From Tetraselmis striata (lineage: Eukaryota > Chlorophyta > Chlorodendrophyceae > Chlorodendrales > Chlorodendraceae), in contig VCJN01001059.1 in the NCBI GenBank assembly GCA_006384855.1, positions 1-64,000 of the forward strand: DNA of 64,000 nt. Direction: 5' to 3'. Shown here piece after piece: positions 12,289 to 21,960 of this stretch (position 1 is its first letter; every line of letters starts with the position of its first letter). Below the pieces are notes generated by a model, which had not been told where the DNA came from, did not search any database, and worked only from the letters and a program-made list of their open reading frames with translations. The position numbers were made by a program, and so were the translations under genes.

Positions 12289-14126
12289 GCGGCGTCTGGC
12301 GCCAGTCGGCTAGTGCGCACGCGGGCCTACTTGCCGCTCTTGCATACTGACGACAACTGGGTTTACAGACTCGACGGTGGCCAGACAGGGCGACTTATGA
12401 CCGATTTTGTTTCCACGAGTGGCGTTGCTTCCGATGCGTCTGTTCATATCATCCCTCTTCTGCGAGCCTGGCAAGTCAGTCAGTCAGGATTCCACACGTC
12501 AAACCACGAGACTTATAACGGGCGATGCGCCATGGGAACAAACACGGATTCTCGGGGAAATGAGGGATTCCTTTACTATTGGATGGGGCTACAGTACATA
12601 GAAACTCCATGGCTTTTCAGGGTTGCTAACCCTAATGTCCCTAAAATCTAATAATGCTGTTTGCTCTGCTTAGTATTCGTCTGCCACCATTGCGTATATA
12701 TATAATCATATTTAGGCGCGTGTGTTGCCTGCTGCGCCGGCTGCCCTCCAATTTGTTATACTCTGCATCATGGAGTGAGATGTAGTACAATTGACGGCAT
12801 GAAATGATGAATCAGTGATCCCATGACCGAGGAATTGAATTGCTGCCTCGCTGGGTGCACTGATGCCAGCAATGGTTCTCGTAGTATGCGTGTTAATTAT
12901 CCTGCCCTACCTGCGCGATATTAGGCAGTTATAATTAAATGTCATGCTTTAGATACCCGATTTCCGGAGAAACTGAGAGGGGGGGGGGGGGGGGGGGATC
13001 TTTAAATCCTTTCATTTCAGCACTTAAGCTGTGTCTGGCGGCTCGTGGCCTGAGCTGAGTCTCTCACCGCCGCGCCGCATGCGCTGGCAACGGTATCTGT
13101 GTCATCCAGGCAAACGATACCGTATACTATAAAGTGGTGAAATACGGCAGGTCAGCGGCAGCTGCAGAGCACTACATGGAGGGATGGATAGGGCCACCAT
13201 ATGGTGGGGTTGCTTTGATGCTGACTGTAATTTGCTGATGGTTCCGAAAAGTGCCCCACCCCCTCTCCGTTTTATGCTTGCATATGGCAGGGAACACCCT
13301 TCTGCACACAGCCAAGCAGTTCAGAAAAGTCATGTCAGAGGGAGTTTTTATGTAGCTGAGGGCATGTTCTACTAAGTACTGTCAGACCTAATAAGATTTA
13401 GTTGGGGTTGGGGGGGGGGGGGGGGGGGGCTAAAAAATACCATCATTTAATCGTAACTGCCCATGAATGAGCTATACCATGCATATATATAGGTGCAACT
13501 CGTTATTCTGATGCATGCGACATATTTCTGTGATCCCGCAGGTGGGCGTATGGTGTGTGGCAGCACTGTCCGTACGCATATTCGTGCTTTCCAGGAGAGG
13601 GGCGTATTAAATGGATGCTGAGATACTAGAGCTGAGGAGTAGTACTTAGCAGGACACGCACGAATGATGACGACGTTATGAATTTAAGTTGATTTAGTGT
13701 GCATTAGCAGTCTCCTCCTCAGCGGATATTAACACTTTATCATCCCAAGCCGGGTGCCTAGCAAGCCTATCTATCCATGGGTGTGCCAAGTAGACGTGAC
13801 ACTGCATATATTTTACTTTTGTTTTCGTTATAGATCAATCATAGTAGTCGTTGATGTTATCGGGGATCGCCGCAACGATTCGCCTCAACCTGCACAAGAA
13901 AATCGAATCGCCGCGCACATATGGCATGGGCATATCTCACGACCCAGATAGCCTAGTACCGTTGCTGATACTAGCGGACTTTGTTGACATATACTCTATC
14001 ACTGCAGGGCGGATCCACTTCGTGTAGTCCAAATCGCCACACTCGTCGATACGAACAGTAGCGTGTAGCTTGGTGCATATACTGCCACCGGCCCTGCTCA
14101 GCGTCGGCGACAGAGAGCCGATATAG
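12289..14126. other. AT-rich spacer without genes
   Basis: No coding signal on either strand beyond short random frames. G-runs lie at 12979-12997 and 13410-13429. The sequence between is AT-rich and holds no repeat family I can match elsewhere in the window. Confidence 0.5.
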
Positions 14127-14594
14127 GTGCACTTTATCGCCGGGAAGCTGTCGTCAGCAGGACATCAGGACGTTATGTCCGCCGGGGGGCTTGGGTGTGG
14201 CCTCGCCGCTGATCTTGCGGCCCAGATAGTAGCGGCGGCTCGGGCCGCTGAGGTCCTTGAAACGCGACGTCGTGTGAACAGGGTTATCACTGTCAAACCA
14301 CAAGTGCCGAAGTTGGAAACCGGGTATCCTCAGACCAGCGGCCAGAAACTAGAGTGGCGTTTCAGCACAGGAGTCGTGGACCAGAAAGTACTTGAAGAAA
14401 TGCTCAACGACGGGTGGCGTGTCGAAGCAAGTCATCCTGTGGTGATACTGGCGTGGTGCCTCGAAAGGAAAAATGTGAACACTGTGAATGGCCGCAATTT
14501 GACCTCCCGCGATAGAAGTAGCACATCAAAGTCTTCAGAGAGGATCGTGCAGGTCCCTACAATCATGTTCCGACTGTCAGCTTGTCGCACTTAG
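14127..14594 (+). CDS. Unrecognised open frame, possible exon
   Basis: A 155-codon frame with an ATG (MHFIAGKLSSAGHQDV). Its first half is Ala/Gly-rich and helical (AADLAAQIVAAARAAEVLE) and its second half ordinary in composition (RFSTGVVDQKVLEEMLNDGW). No family recognised. Complexity is better than in neighbouring random frames, but there is no splice support, and flanking DNA is repeat-rich. It could be a gene, an exon or a transposon remnant. Confidence 0.25.
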   Translation: MHFIAGKLSSAGHQDVMSAGGLGCGLAADLAAQIVAAARAAEVLETRRRVNRVITVKPQVPKLETGYPQTSGQKLEWRFSTGVVDQKVLEEMLNDGWRVEASHPVVILAWCLERKNVNTVNGRNLTSRDRSSTSKSSERIVQVPTIMFRLSACRT

Positions 14595-15638
14595 TGGAAG
14601 TCTATATAGCGAAACCACCACGCCTGGTACAGCTACCGAGGTTTCAATCTCAGCCCCCCCCTGAGCTATACAGACTGCCCATACAGGCCCGGGGTGTATG
14701 TGCTGCTCCTGTAATAAGTAGTATGTTCCATTTCTGTCCAAAAACAATCAGAGGACAATGTCAAAGCCGTGTTTGGCAAGGCAGCAAGCTGGTAAGCTAC
14801 CACCTTAAACAAAAAAGTGAGGACGGCATCCTTACCCTATAGATGATGACATGCAGCGGCGCTAGCCGGCCCTAAGATTCGGGTTTATCAAGCCAGGTCG
14901 AGAGACAGCTGGCCTGCCTCAAGCCCAGCATTAAAAGAAATCGATGACGAATTGTAACACGGATGACATGAACGACACGAACTACGATACTACACAATTC
15001 TCACGTGGTGAACAGGGTCATAATAATTGGGTCCATGCTGCAGCAGGCACTGCATCCGCACTTCTTCTGCAAGATTGTCAGAGATTCGGGGCTCGGGAGC
15101 GTTGGCCCCATGTGCTGCCAGAGATGTTGCCGTTGATGCCTGTCGCTTCATGCGATCCTCACAACAGCGCAGCAATGCAGCTGGTGGAGCCGGGGTAGTG
15201 GTGGTAGGTGCTGGAATGCCACGTCGCATCGCGGAGCGAGTCCGCAGTGGGCGTGCAAGGAGCACACTGGGTGTGATCTCTCCTAGCTCTCAGACTGCTA
15301 GACTACACAAACTAATATCACAATGTTGATACAGCGAATCAGTAACGCACCAGCCACGTACCCCAACGGTCTTGCCGGCGATTACCTCCTGTCCTACTTG
15401 TACATAAAACTAAAAGCATCAAAAACTGCCTATTTTTTCATGTGATACACTCATGTACACTCATGTGCGGAAGTTTGCGCACTACTGACGCATTGATACA
15501 CTTCAATCCACGCAGCTGGTGACTCACAGGCCGTGCATGCTGTGCGCGCACTCAAATGCGGCAGATGCTCCCCCTCTGCCCATCGACTTCCGGCGATGCC
15601 TGGCGCTGCGGCGCCGCCTCTGTCACCTCCTCGTGAGC
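14595..15638. other. Spacer, no supported gene
   Basis: Several short overlapping frames at 14.9-15.3 kb on both strands have no motif and are not called. Contains the 3' flank of the minus-strand F-box/LRR gene. Confidence 0.45.
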
Positions 15639-16826
15639 TCATGCCGCCGTACGTATGGAAGTCAAGTGGGGCATCCCGCGCAGCGCGCACAGGCCCACCG
15701 GGCTGACCTGATGGCAGTGTGAGATGTCGAGCGTGGTGAGCGTGCTCACCGCTGACAGCGCTTGCATCGCCGCATCGGTGAGCTGGCTGCAGCAGCTGAG
15801 GCGCAGCTCCTGCAGGGTGGCCGTTGGCGCCAGCACGGCGACCCCGGCGCTCGTGACGCGGACGCAGCCCCTCAGATCCAGCGACGCCATGCAGGGCAGC
15901 GCTGCCAGGGCGGCCACCCCCTCGTCCGTCACCTTGGGGCAGCTGGCGAGGCAGAGGTGCGTCAGCTGCCGGTGGTGCGCTGCGATGGAGCGCACGCCGG
16001 CGTCCGAGATGGCGCTGGAGCGTGTGATGGTGAGGTGAGTCAGGCGGGCGAGCGGGCGGAGGGCTGCCAGCCCTTCATCGGACGCATCGCTGGCCCCCCT
16101 CAGGCTCAGCTGCTCCAATCCGGGCAGGAGCGCCGCCGCGCCCAGGAAGGCGTCACTCACAAAGCAGTGGTCCAGCCCAAGCACCGCCAGGCACGGCATC
16201 GTCGCTAGGCAGGCGAGCCCGGCGGCGCTGAGCCCGGTGCAGCCGGTGAAGGTCAGGGTCGCGAGGCTCTGGAGCCGCTGCAGGGGCGCCAAGGTCAGGG
16301 GACCGCTGCCTCGGAAGCGGCAGCTGCAGAAACGCAACTCGCGCAGGCCGGCCAAGGCGCCCAGGTCCTGCAGCCGCAGCTCGTTGGGAACCTGGTAGGA
16401 ATCCAGCGCGAGGGCGCGCAGGGCCGGCAAGCCCCCCAGCGCCAGCAGCCGCGCGTCCCGGAGCCCGGAGCTCGGCCTGTCGCGATTGTGCACGCTGCTA
16501 AACCGCAGGGTGCGGAGGGCGGGCAGGGCGGACAGCGCATGCAGCTCGCCGGCGGAGACGGCGCGACAGCGCCGCAGGTCGAGCTCAGTGAGCTCGGGAA
16601 ACCGGCGGTGCCAGCCTGCCGGCCCCGACAGTGTCTGTAGGCAAAGCCGTGATACGACCGCGGCCGCCCTGACGGCAAAGTCTCGGCATACCAGGCGCGC
16701 ACAGGCCGACGCCGTGGAGCTCGGCACCTCCTGCTCCCCGGTGGCCCCCTGCTGCCCGGTTGAGAGGGCGCCGAACACGAGGTCCCAGAGCTCGCCGGGC
16801 AACCGCCCCGCCGGCGACTCCACCAT
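15639..16826 (-). CDS. F-box/leucine-rich repeat protein (AMN1/FBXL-like)
   Basis: A 395-residue single open frame from ATG to stop. Residues about 8-55 look like an F-box: LPGELWDLVFGAL, then ARLVCRDFAVRAA. Such domains bind SKP1 in SCF ubiquitin ligases. From about residue 70 to the end run LRRs of the cysteine-containing type, roughly 24-26 residues each. Examples are LTELDLRRCRAVSAGEL, LTHLCLASCPKVTDEGVAAL, LRLSCCSQLTDAAMQAL and LDISHCHQVSPVGLCAL. Length and layout fit FBXL/AMN1-like proteins that select substrates through the LRR face; the substrate is unknown. Unlike most genes here it shows no intron in the coding part. The F-box is weakly conserved, so an LRR protein without ubiquitin-ligase function remains possible. 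Confidence 0.82.
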   Translation of the reverse strand: MVESPAGRLPGELWDLVFGALSTGQQGATGEQEVPSSTASACARLVCRDFAVRAAAVVSRLCLQTLSGPAGWHRRFPELTELDLRRCRAVSAGELHALSALPALRTLRFSSVHNRDRPSSGLRDARLLALGGLPALRALALDSYQVPNELRLQDLGALAGLRELRFCSCRFRGSGPLTLAPLQRLQSLATLTFTGCTGLSAAGLACLATMPCLAVLGLDHCFVSDAFLGAAALLPGLEQLSLRGASDASDEGLAALRPLARLTHLTITRSSAISDAGVRSIAAHHRQLTHLCLASCPKVTDEGVAALAALPCMASLDLRGCVRVTSAGVAVLAPTATLQELRLSCCSQLTDAAMQALSAVSTLTTLDISHCHQVSPVGLCALRGMPHLTSIRTAA

Positions 16827-17504
16827 ATATATCAGCTGCCTGGCTCCCGCTGCAACGTCGACCCGCTCAGGAGAAGCGTCCTTGTTGCTACCTGCCCGCC
16901 GCGGAATAAGTTCTGAGGAAGCAGCGGATTGCGGCCTGGGTTCCGCCGATGAAGGCGGGTGTTCTTCCGCAACTGCTTCCCCACATCAGCACAGGTCGCA
17001 ATTCGTCACATGCTTTTGGGAGCCAGCAGCGCAGGCATCGGTAATACAAAGTGGTGCCTACCCGTATCTTGAGATCATATTAAATTGGGACGATTTTAAG
17101 TTCGAAAATGGTGCCGATCGGACTTGGATCTCATAAATTAGCGACTAGTCGCTATCTACATGAGCTATAGCAGCAGAAGGCGATATCGCGGAAATCACCA
17201 AAATAAAAGGCGATCAGAAAGGTCCTCAAGGTCCTGTGGCGTGGATCTCATCATCCGATATTGTAGAGCTTGCATACAGGTCCGAACCGGGCCGAGGACC
17301 ACACTACAGGACTGTACGAGGTACTGTCCCAACACCATACTGCACTGCTGAGGATAGTGCACTGCTGGTGCGCCGCGCTACATCAGATGGTTTCGGAGAC
17401 CATGGTAGGTCATCGTCATCTATCATATGATCCAACACTACCTGCTTGTCACTATTTTCTTGTCATTTATCCTACTATATGCTTTATGAAAACTCACACA
17501 CACA

Positions 17505-17537
<33 letters not shown>

Positions 17538-18269
17538 ACACACAGTCACTATACATATCACACAAAGTCACTACATAAGAATGCCGGCTAGCTGCTTGTC
17601 ATTGTCATGTACCGCCCGGGCTAGCTGCTCGGCGCGGTGCACCGCCTCGCCCTCACGGAGATGCATCACCTCAGCATGCGGCTCGGCCAGTTGTTCCTCC
17701 ATGCTCCGGCGTGCGAACTGTTGCTCTTTGTGCTGTTGTTTGGGCGGCCGCCAGCTGCGACTCCAACAAGGTGACCGCGCCATCGCGCCCGGCGTGCGGG
17801 TAGGCGCAGCGGATTGCCGTGGCCCACGCGCAGTGCTGATGAATAAGAACCCGTGCACGCCGCGTTCAAGGCCTCGTCCTTTCTGCGTTGGGTCGAGGCC
17901 GTCGACAACAATAGCTGGTGCCTTAGTTACTCCCATTTTGTGGGCGACGGGCGGTCGGGTTGTTGCCTCATGCCGCGTCCGCTGTCGATTCGGCACCTTA
18001 GACAACACCATTGCGGTCAAACGTTGTAACTACGGGTGACCCCCCCCCCCCCCCCGGCCGCCCCAGGGGCCTCTTGCCAGTCTATTGGACTGACCGTCGA
18101 CCGACTGGTGGCCGGCTCGTTGTGTGAGTGGGCCGTGTGGCAGGGTCGGATGGCATGGCACCGTTGCTGGCGGCTGTGCCTGACGCCTTTTATTGTCCGT
18201 GGTGTATTCGGAATCCAAACTACGGTACAAAATACCGCGGGAAACGATGTGAATGTGGTGAATTGTAAA
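16827..18269. other. Repeat-rich spacer with a (CA)n/(CG)n microsatellite
   Basis: No gene called. A 55-base motif shared with 7.75 kb and 52.4 kb lies at about 17155-17205. A (CA)n-(CG)n-(CA)n tract lies at about 17490-17545, which makes the alternating frames there meaningless. A minus-strand frame at 17571-18020 (MTAMVLSKVPN...) has no recognisable domain and is left as unknown. A C16 run lies at about 18040-18055. Confidence 0.45.
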
Positions 18270-18870
18270 TTTGCTAGTAACAAATCCCTTGCTAAAAGCA
18301 ATAATACTCGCTCCATAGAAGATCAACACAAGCCGCTTGAAAGCAGCATGCAACCCACGCGAGGCAGGATGGCAAAATGCTGAGCGCCCGGCTGAGAGTC
18401 CGAGCCACTCGAGCACGTGTGTGCGAGGGTGGTCCCTGGCCGTGACGTGCAGCTTCGGCAACTTATTTAAGGGATGGCGGGCGAACCTACGCCATTTGAT
18501 GAAGCAGCGTGCACACTCACGATGAGCTGCAACCGAGCTAAACACCCAAATGAAATCTCTTACGAACAAAGCCTCCCGATGACCTCGCGGGTGATGCGCC
18601 GAGTGCCTCGCAATATAAGAGAGCGCCCGTATATAATTATGCCGCCAAGCAGACGTCATCGCGCACTGTGCGGCGCATCTCCTTGCTCACCTCACCCATT
18701 TTGACGATGACAACAACGCCCGAGTGCGACATGTAAAAGATGTGTCGAAGTGCCCTTTTTTGTCCATGCCTTGCTTGTGTTGCGCCACCCCGCACCAAGC
18801 ACTGCATTCCTTGGTGCATGTCGCCCAACATAGTATGCTCAAACCGATACACAACCGTGGCCCGGGGCAC
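18270..18870 (-). repeat. Old coding-type dispersed element, copy 1
   Basis: On the minus strand this segment matches 46985-47395 plus about 48180-48215 along most of its length. Both copies translate to related peptides: GEVSKEMRRTVRDDVC here and GEVSKGARRTVRGAAC there, each preceded by an LR(H/D)I segment. The shared reading frame suggests a decayed protein-coding mobile element or a host pseudogene family. This copy carries the uninterrupted sequence at about 18285-18310 that is split by a LINE in the other copy. Frames are broken by stops. Confidence 0.55.
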
Positions 18871-18949
18871 GCCCATGCTGTGTACTTGACCATGTACAAC
18901 ATGGTCTTGAACTCTAGGAGCGTGGGCGTTATTTAGCTATGGGAATCAT

Positions 18950-19137
18950 ACCTCCCGGTAGTCACGACGTTGAATGCCGGGAGGGAGAGCTATGCGTATA
19001 TCACCATGTCCTTTCTTGCACTATAAACATGGGTTACCATTTAATCTCAAAAGGCGCCCTTAGAATATTCGCTTATTCTAGAATTACACTACAATATGGG
19101 TGTCGGTGCTGGGTAATATTGCAGGATAGTGCCGTCT
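18950..19137 (+). repeat. Dispersed repeat, pair member A
   Basis: About 185 bases. Starts near CCCGGTAGTCACGACGTTGA and ends near AGGATAGTGCCGTC. Matches 20809-20993 in the same orientation with scattered substitutions and small gaps. Not coding. Confidence 0.75.
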
Positions 19138-19499
19138 AGAGCACCGCTTTCACATGCTGCGATGCTCGAATTAGCATTAGAATGCAGACTCGCCGCTATA
19201 TATAGATGGAATGCCAGCGCTACTATTGTGAAATCGCACACTACTCATATTAAAGCACACAATAAAAACACTTGGTGGCGCATCGTGTATACATAGCGAC
19301 TACCTGATTAATTTTCGATTTCAAGACACTGGAAGGCGGAGAATTATTAAATTTTGCGACAATATAACAACCATGGTTGCAAAAGTAAAGGAAAGTTCGC
19401 CCCGGGACATCGGCCGAAGCCACCCCAACACTTGACCTCTTGCGCCAACTGGCATAGTCGTAGGACCATTGCCTCATTCGAACCCCACATGGCCAATGC

Positions 19500-19625
19500 A
19501 TTAACCGGGTGAACCCATGACACACGCGCCGGGACGATATAGTCGAGGTACATCGACCATGATTCGATCCCGGGACCTCTCGCATACGAGACAACCGCTC
19601 AACCGAGCGGACAAGGAATGTACCT
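19500..19625 (-). repeat. tRNA-like short repeat (possible SINE)
   Basis: Read on the minus strand, the segment holds a D-arm-like GCTCGGTTGAGCGG, an anticodon-arm-like CTCGTATGCGAG and a B-box-like GGTCCCGGGATCGAATC in tRNA order and spacing. The arms do not form a full tRNA: the anticodon loop is too short and no acceptor stem is evident. A tRNA-derived SINE is the likeliest reading. I saw no second close copy in the window. Confidence 0.4.
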
Positions 19626-20808
19626 TGTTAAAGTTCGCTCCGGGAGCATGGTTGTCTTCACGTCGAAGAAGACAATTACGCTCCACGTGAAATAGTACAT
19701 TACTCGACGGCGTAGCCTTAGCGCTAGGTTTTCACCGCTGTGCCCGCATGTCAAGGCGGCACTAGTGTCACACAATAAACAATAGCTGTATGTAGCCTCA
19801 GTAGTGGGTCCCGAGAATAATAATGCATTTTCAGACACCGGTAATATTAATCTATCAATTGTTCTCCGCAAGCTGCGTACAGCTACATCCACGATATCTG
19901 AACACGCCCAGCAGTAGTAGTTTTTGAAGATGACGTGAGTTTGTAGTGGTCGGAGGCATTCCAAAATCCACGCGTAGTCACTTGAAACTTGAAGAAGACT
20001 GCGCCCCGGCCGAACCGTCAAAGCCGGGGCAGTCGACATGGATGTTCTAGGCCGCCGTGACAAGGCGAGGGATGTCAAGGCCTTAGGCAAGCCATGCTTT
20101 GGGACGATTGCAGTGCTCGTCGGAGCTGGAATATCATGGAGCTCAACGGCTCCTTCTCGTTTAGCACGAGGTGTAGCTCGCGCGAAAGTAAAATCGGGCA
20201 GGGATGGTGACTTGGTGTCGAGGTACACACATTGAGTATGGCGTGCGAACACAATCAAGTCGCGTACTCGTCTTCTCAACGTTTGTTCCGGCTGGGTCCG
20301 GGAGGTGAGCTGCTTGGCGAGAGCCGCCCATGGCGCGAGCTTTGCGGCCGCCGGCCGGCAGGTTGATTAGATTCAGGATCCCTTGGCGCCAGAAAACACC
20401 ATTGTGTGGGTCCATTGTTTAGTGGTGGGCTGTGGCGTGGCGGATTTGATTAAACCCACGTGCATTTATGCAACCGTGGGTGGGCGGGCAGATGAGACTT
20501 ATGAGCGCATGAAGGGAATCATGGAAGGTAAGCTGCCGGTAGTCTAGGAAGCGACAGTCGCTTGGAGCGCAGGCAAATGGCGGCTCTTCGTTGTGGCTCT
20601 GCTGAGGCAACGGAGAGTGGAATCCCTGCATGTTGGCATGTGGGATAGGGAGAGGGACCTGGCCTTCAGAGGGCTTCGGCCGACCCTATACGGGTTCGTG
20701 CCCCCGGTCCGCGCCTGTGTAGTTGGAAGACTGGCAGGCATAAAGTCGTAACCAGCGTCGCACACCCACGGCTTTCCGTAACAGGACCGCTGCCTGCACG
20801 GAATCACA

Positions 20809-20993
20809 CCTGCCGGTCACGACGTCGAATGCCGGGAGGGAGGGCCCTACGTATATCACCATGTCCTTTCTCGCACTGTAAACATGGCTTACTGTTTTCA
20901 TAAGGCGCTCTAAGAATAATCGCTAATTATAGAATTATACTACAGTATGGATGTCGGTGCTGAGTAATATTGAAGGATAGTACCGTCCTTTCG
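20809..20993 (+). repeat. Dispersed repeat, pair member B
   Basis: Second copy of the repeat at 18950-19137. It runs directly into a LINE 3'-tail copy at 21009. Confidence 0.75.
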
Positions 20994-21008
20994 TGGTAGG
21001 GCGGGGTA

Positions 21009-21245
21009 TTCTGATGGCAGTGTTTTAGACGGTGATCCAACTGTTGGAAATTCCGTCACTGGCCTCTAATTTGTCTTGCAGAATGCTTCGGCAATTTGTT
21101 TGTTGACCATAACGGGGCGTCGCGCCTATACCCAGTGCTTTCCGTAACTGGATCGCTGCAAAATAAAGGCCGTCGCAGAGACGCTGCAAGGGTTTCACTG
21201 GTGCCAGTCCTGTCCCGGGGGCGGAAAAAAGTCGTGACAAATTTC
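21009..21245 (+). mobile_element. Solo LINE 3' tail, copy 1
   Basis: About 235 bases matching the 3' untranslated tail of the LINE at 32.6-34.7 kb, from TGATGGCAGTGTTTTAGACG to CTGTCCCGGGGGCGGAAAA. There is no RT sequence upstream, as expected of strong 5' truncation. Confidence 0.7.
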
Positions 21246-21302
21246 AGACGTAGAGGAGAGGGGTATGGACGCCTTTAAAGATTCAAGCGCGCTGGTAGCT
21301 GC

Positions 21303-21535
21303 ATTTTAATGGCAATGTTTTAGACGGCGATCCAACCGTGTTGGAAATTCCGTCACTGGCCTCTAATTAGTCTTGCAGAATGCTTCGGCAATTTGTTTGT
21401 TGACTATAACGGAGCGTCGCCTATCCAGGGCTTTCCGTAACTGGATTGCTGCAAAATAAAGGCCGTTGCAGAGACGCTGCAAGGGTTTCACTGGTGCCAG
21501 TCCTGTCCCGGGGGAGGAAAAAAAGTCGTAACAAA
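21303..21535 (+). mobile_element. Solo LINE 3' tail, copy 2, in tandem
   Basis: A second, nearly identical tail about 290 bases downstream of copy 1. The sequence after each copy is also similar (TTCAAGCGCGCTGG follows each). A local tandem duplication of tail plus flank therefore explains the pair better than two insertions. Confidence 0.7.
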
Positions 21536-21960
21536 TTTCAAATCTAGGGAGATGGGTATGGAAGCCTTTATAGACTCAAGCGCGCTGGGAGCTGCCCGCA
21601 GTGTGCGCACAAGCTGGCTGGAGGGTCCTAATTTCTCGCAGGTGGGCACTTCATTCAGGCGAACAAAGATGGCCATGCGTTCCACATGGCGTTTCATTCC
21701 GCGTGTCCATTTCCGCTTACCCTCCTATTGTACCGTTGCCGGACACCCGAGGTACATTGGAGCAACCCCGTGTTCGCGGTAGCGCCGGCAGCCTGCCGCA
21801 CAAGCACTGTGATTATTGGCCTTCAGAGGGCTCACAAGCCGCGTGCCTAGCCGCCCCTATGTGGCCGGGCCGTGAGACAGCTAGCGGCTAGCCTGTGACA
21901 GCGACGCTGACCAGGGTGAAGTTGCAACGAGTTCCCAAGTGTTGCGCATGTGAGCTAACT

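Noticed and set aside
17571..18020. Minus-strand 149-codon frame with a charged helix
   Set aside because: No recognisable domain, no splice or start context and a repeat-rich setting. A transposon remnant is possible but unsupported.
19599..20279. A 226-codon minus-strand frame
   Set aside because: It lies in a repeat cluster, has no motif and overlaps the tRNA-like repeat. Its composition is that of random AT/GC-mixed sequence.
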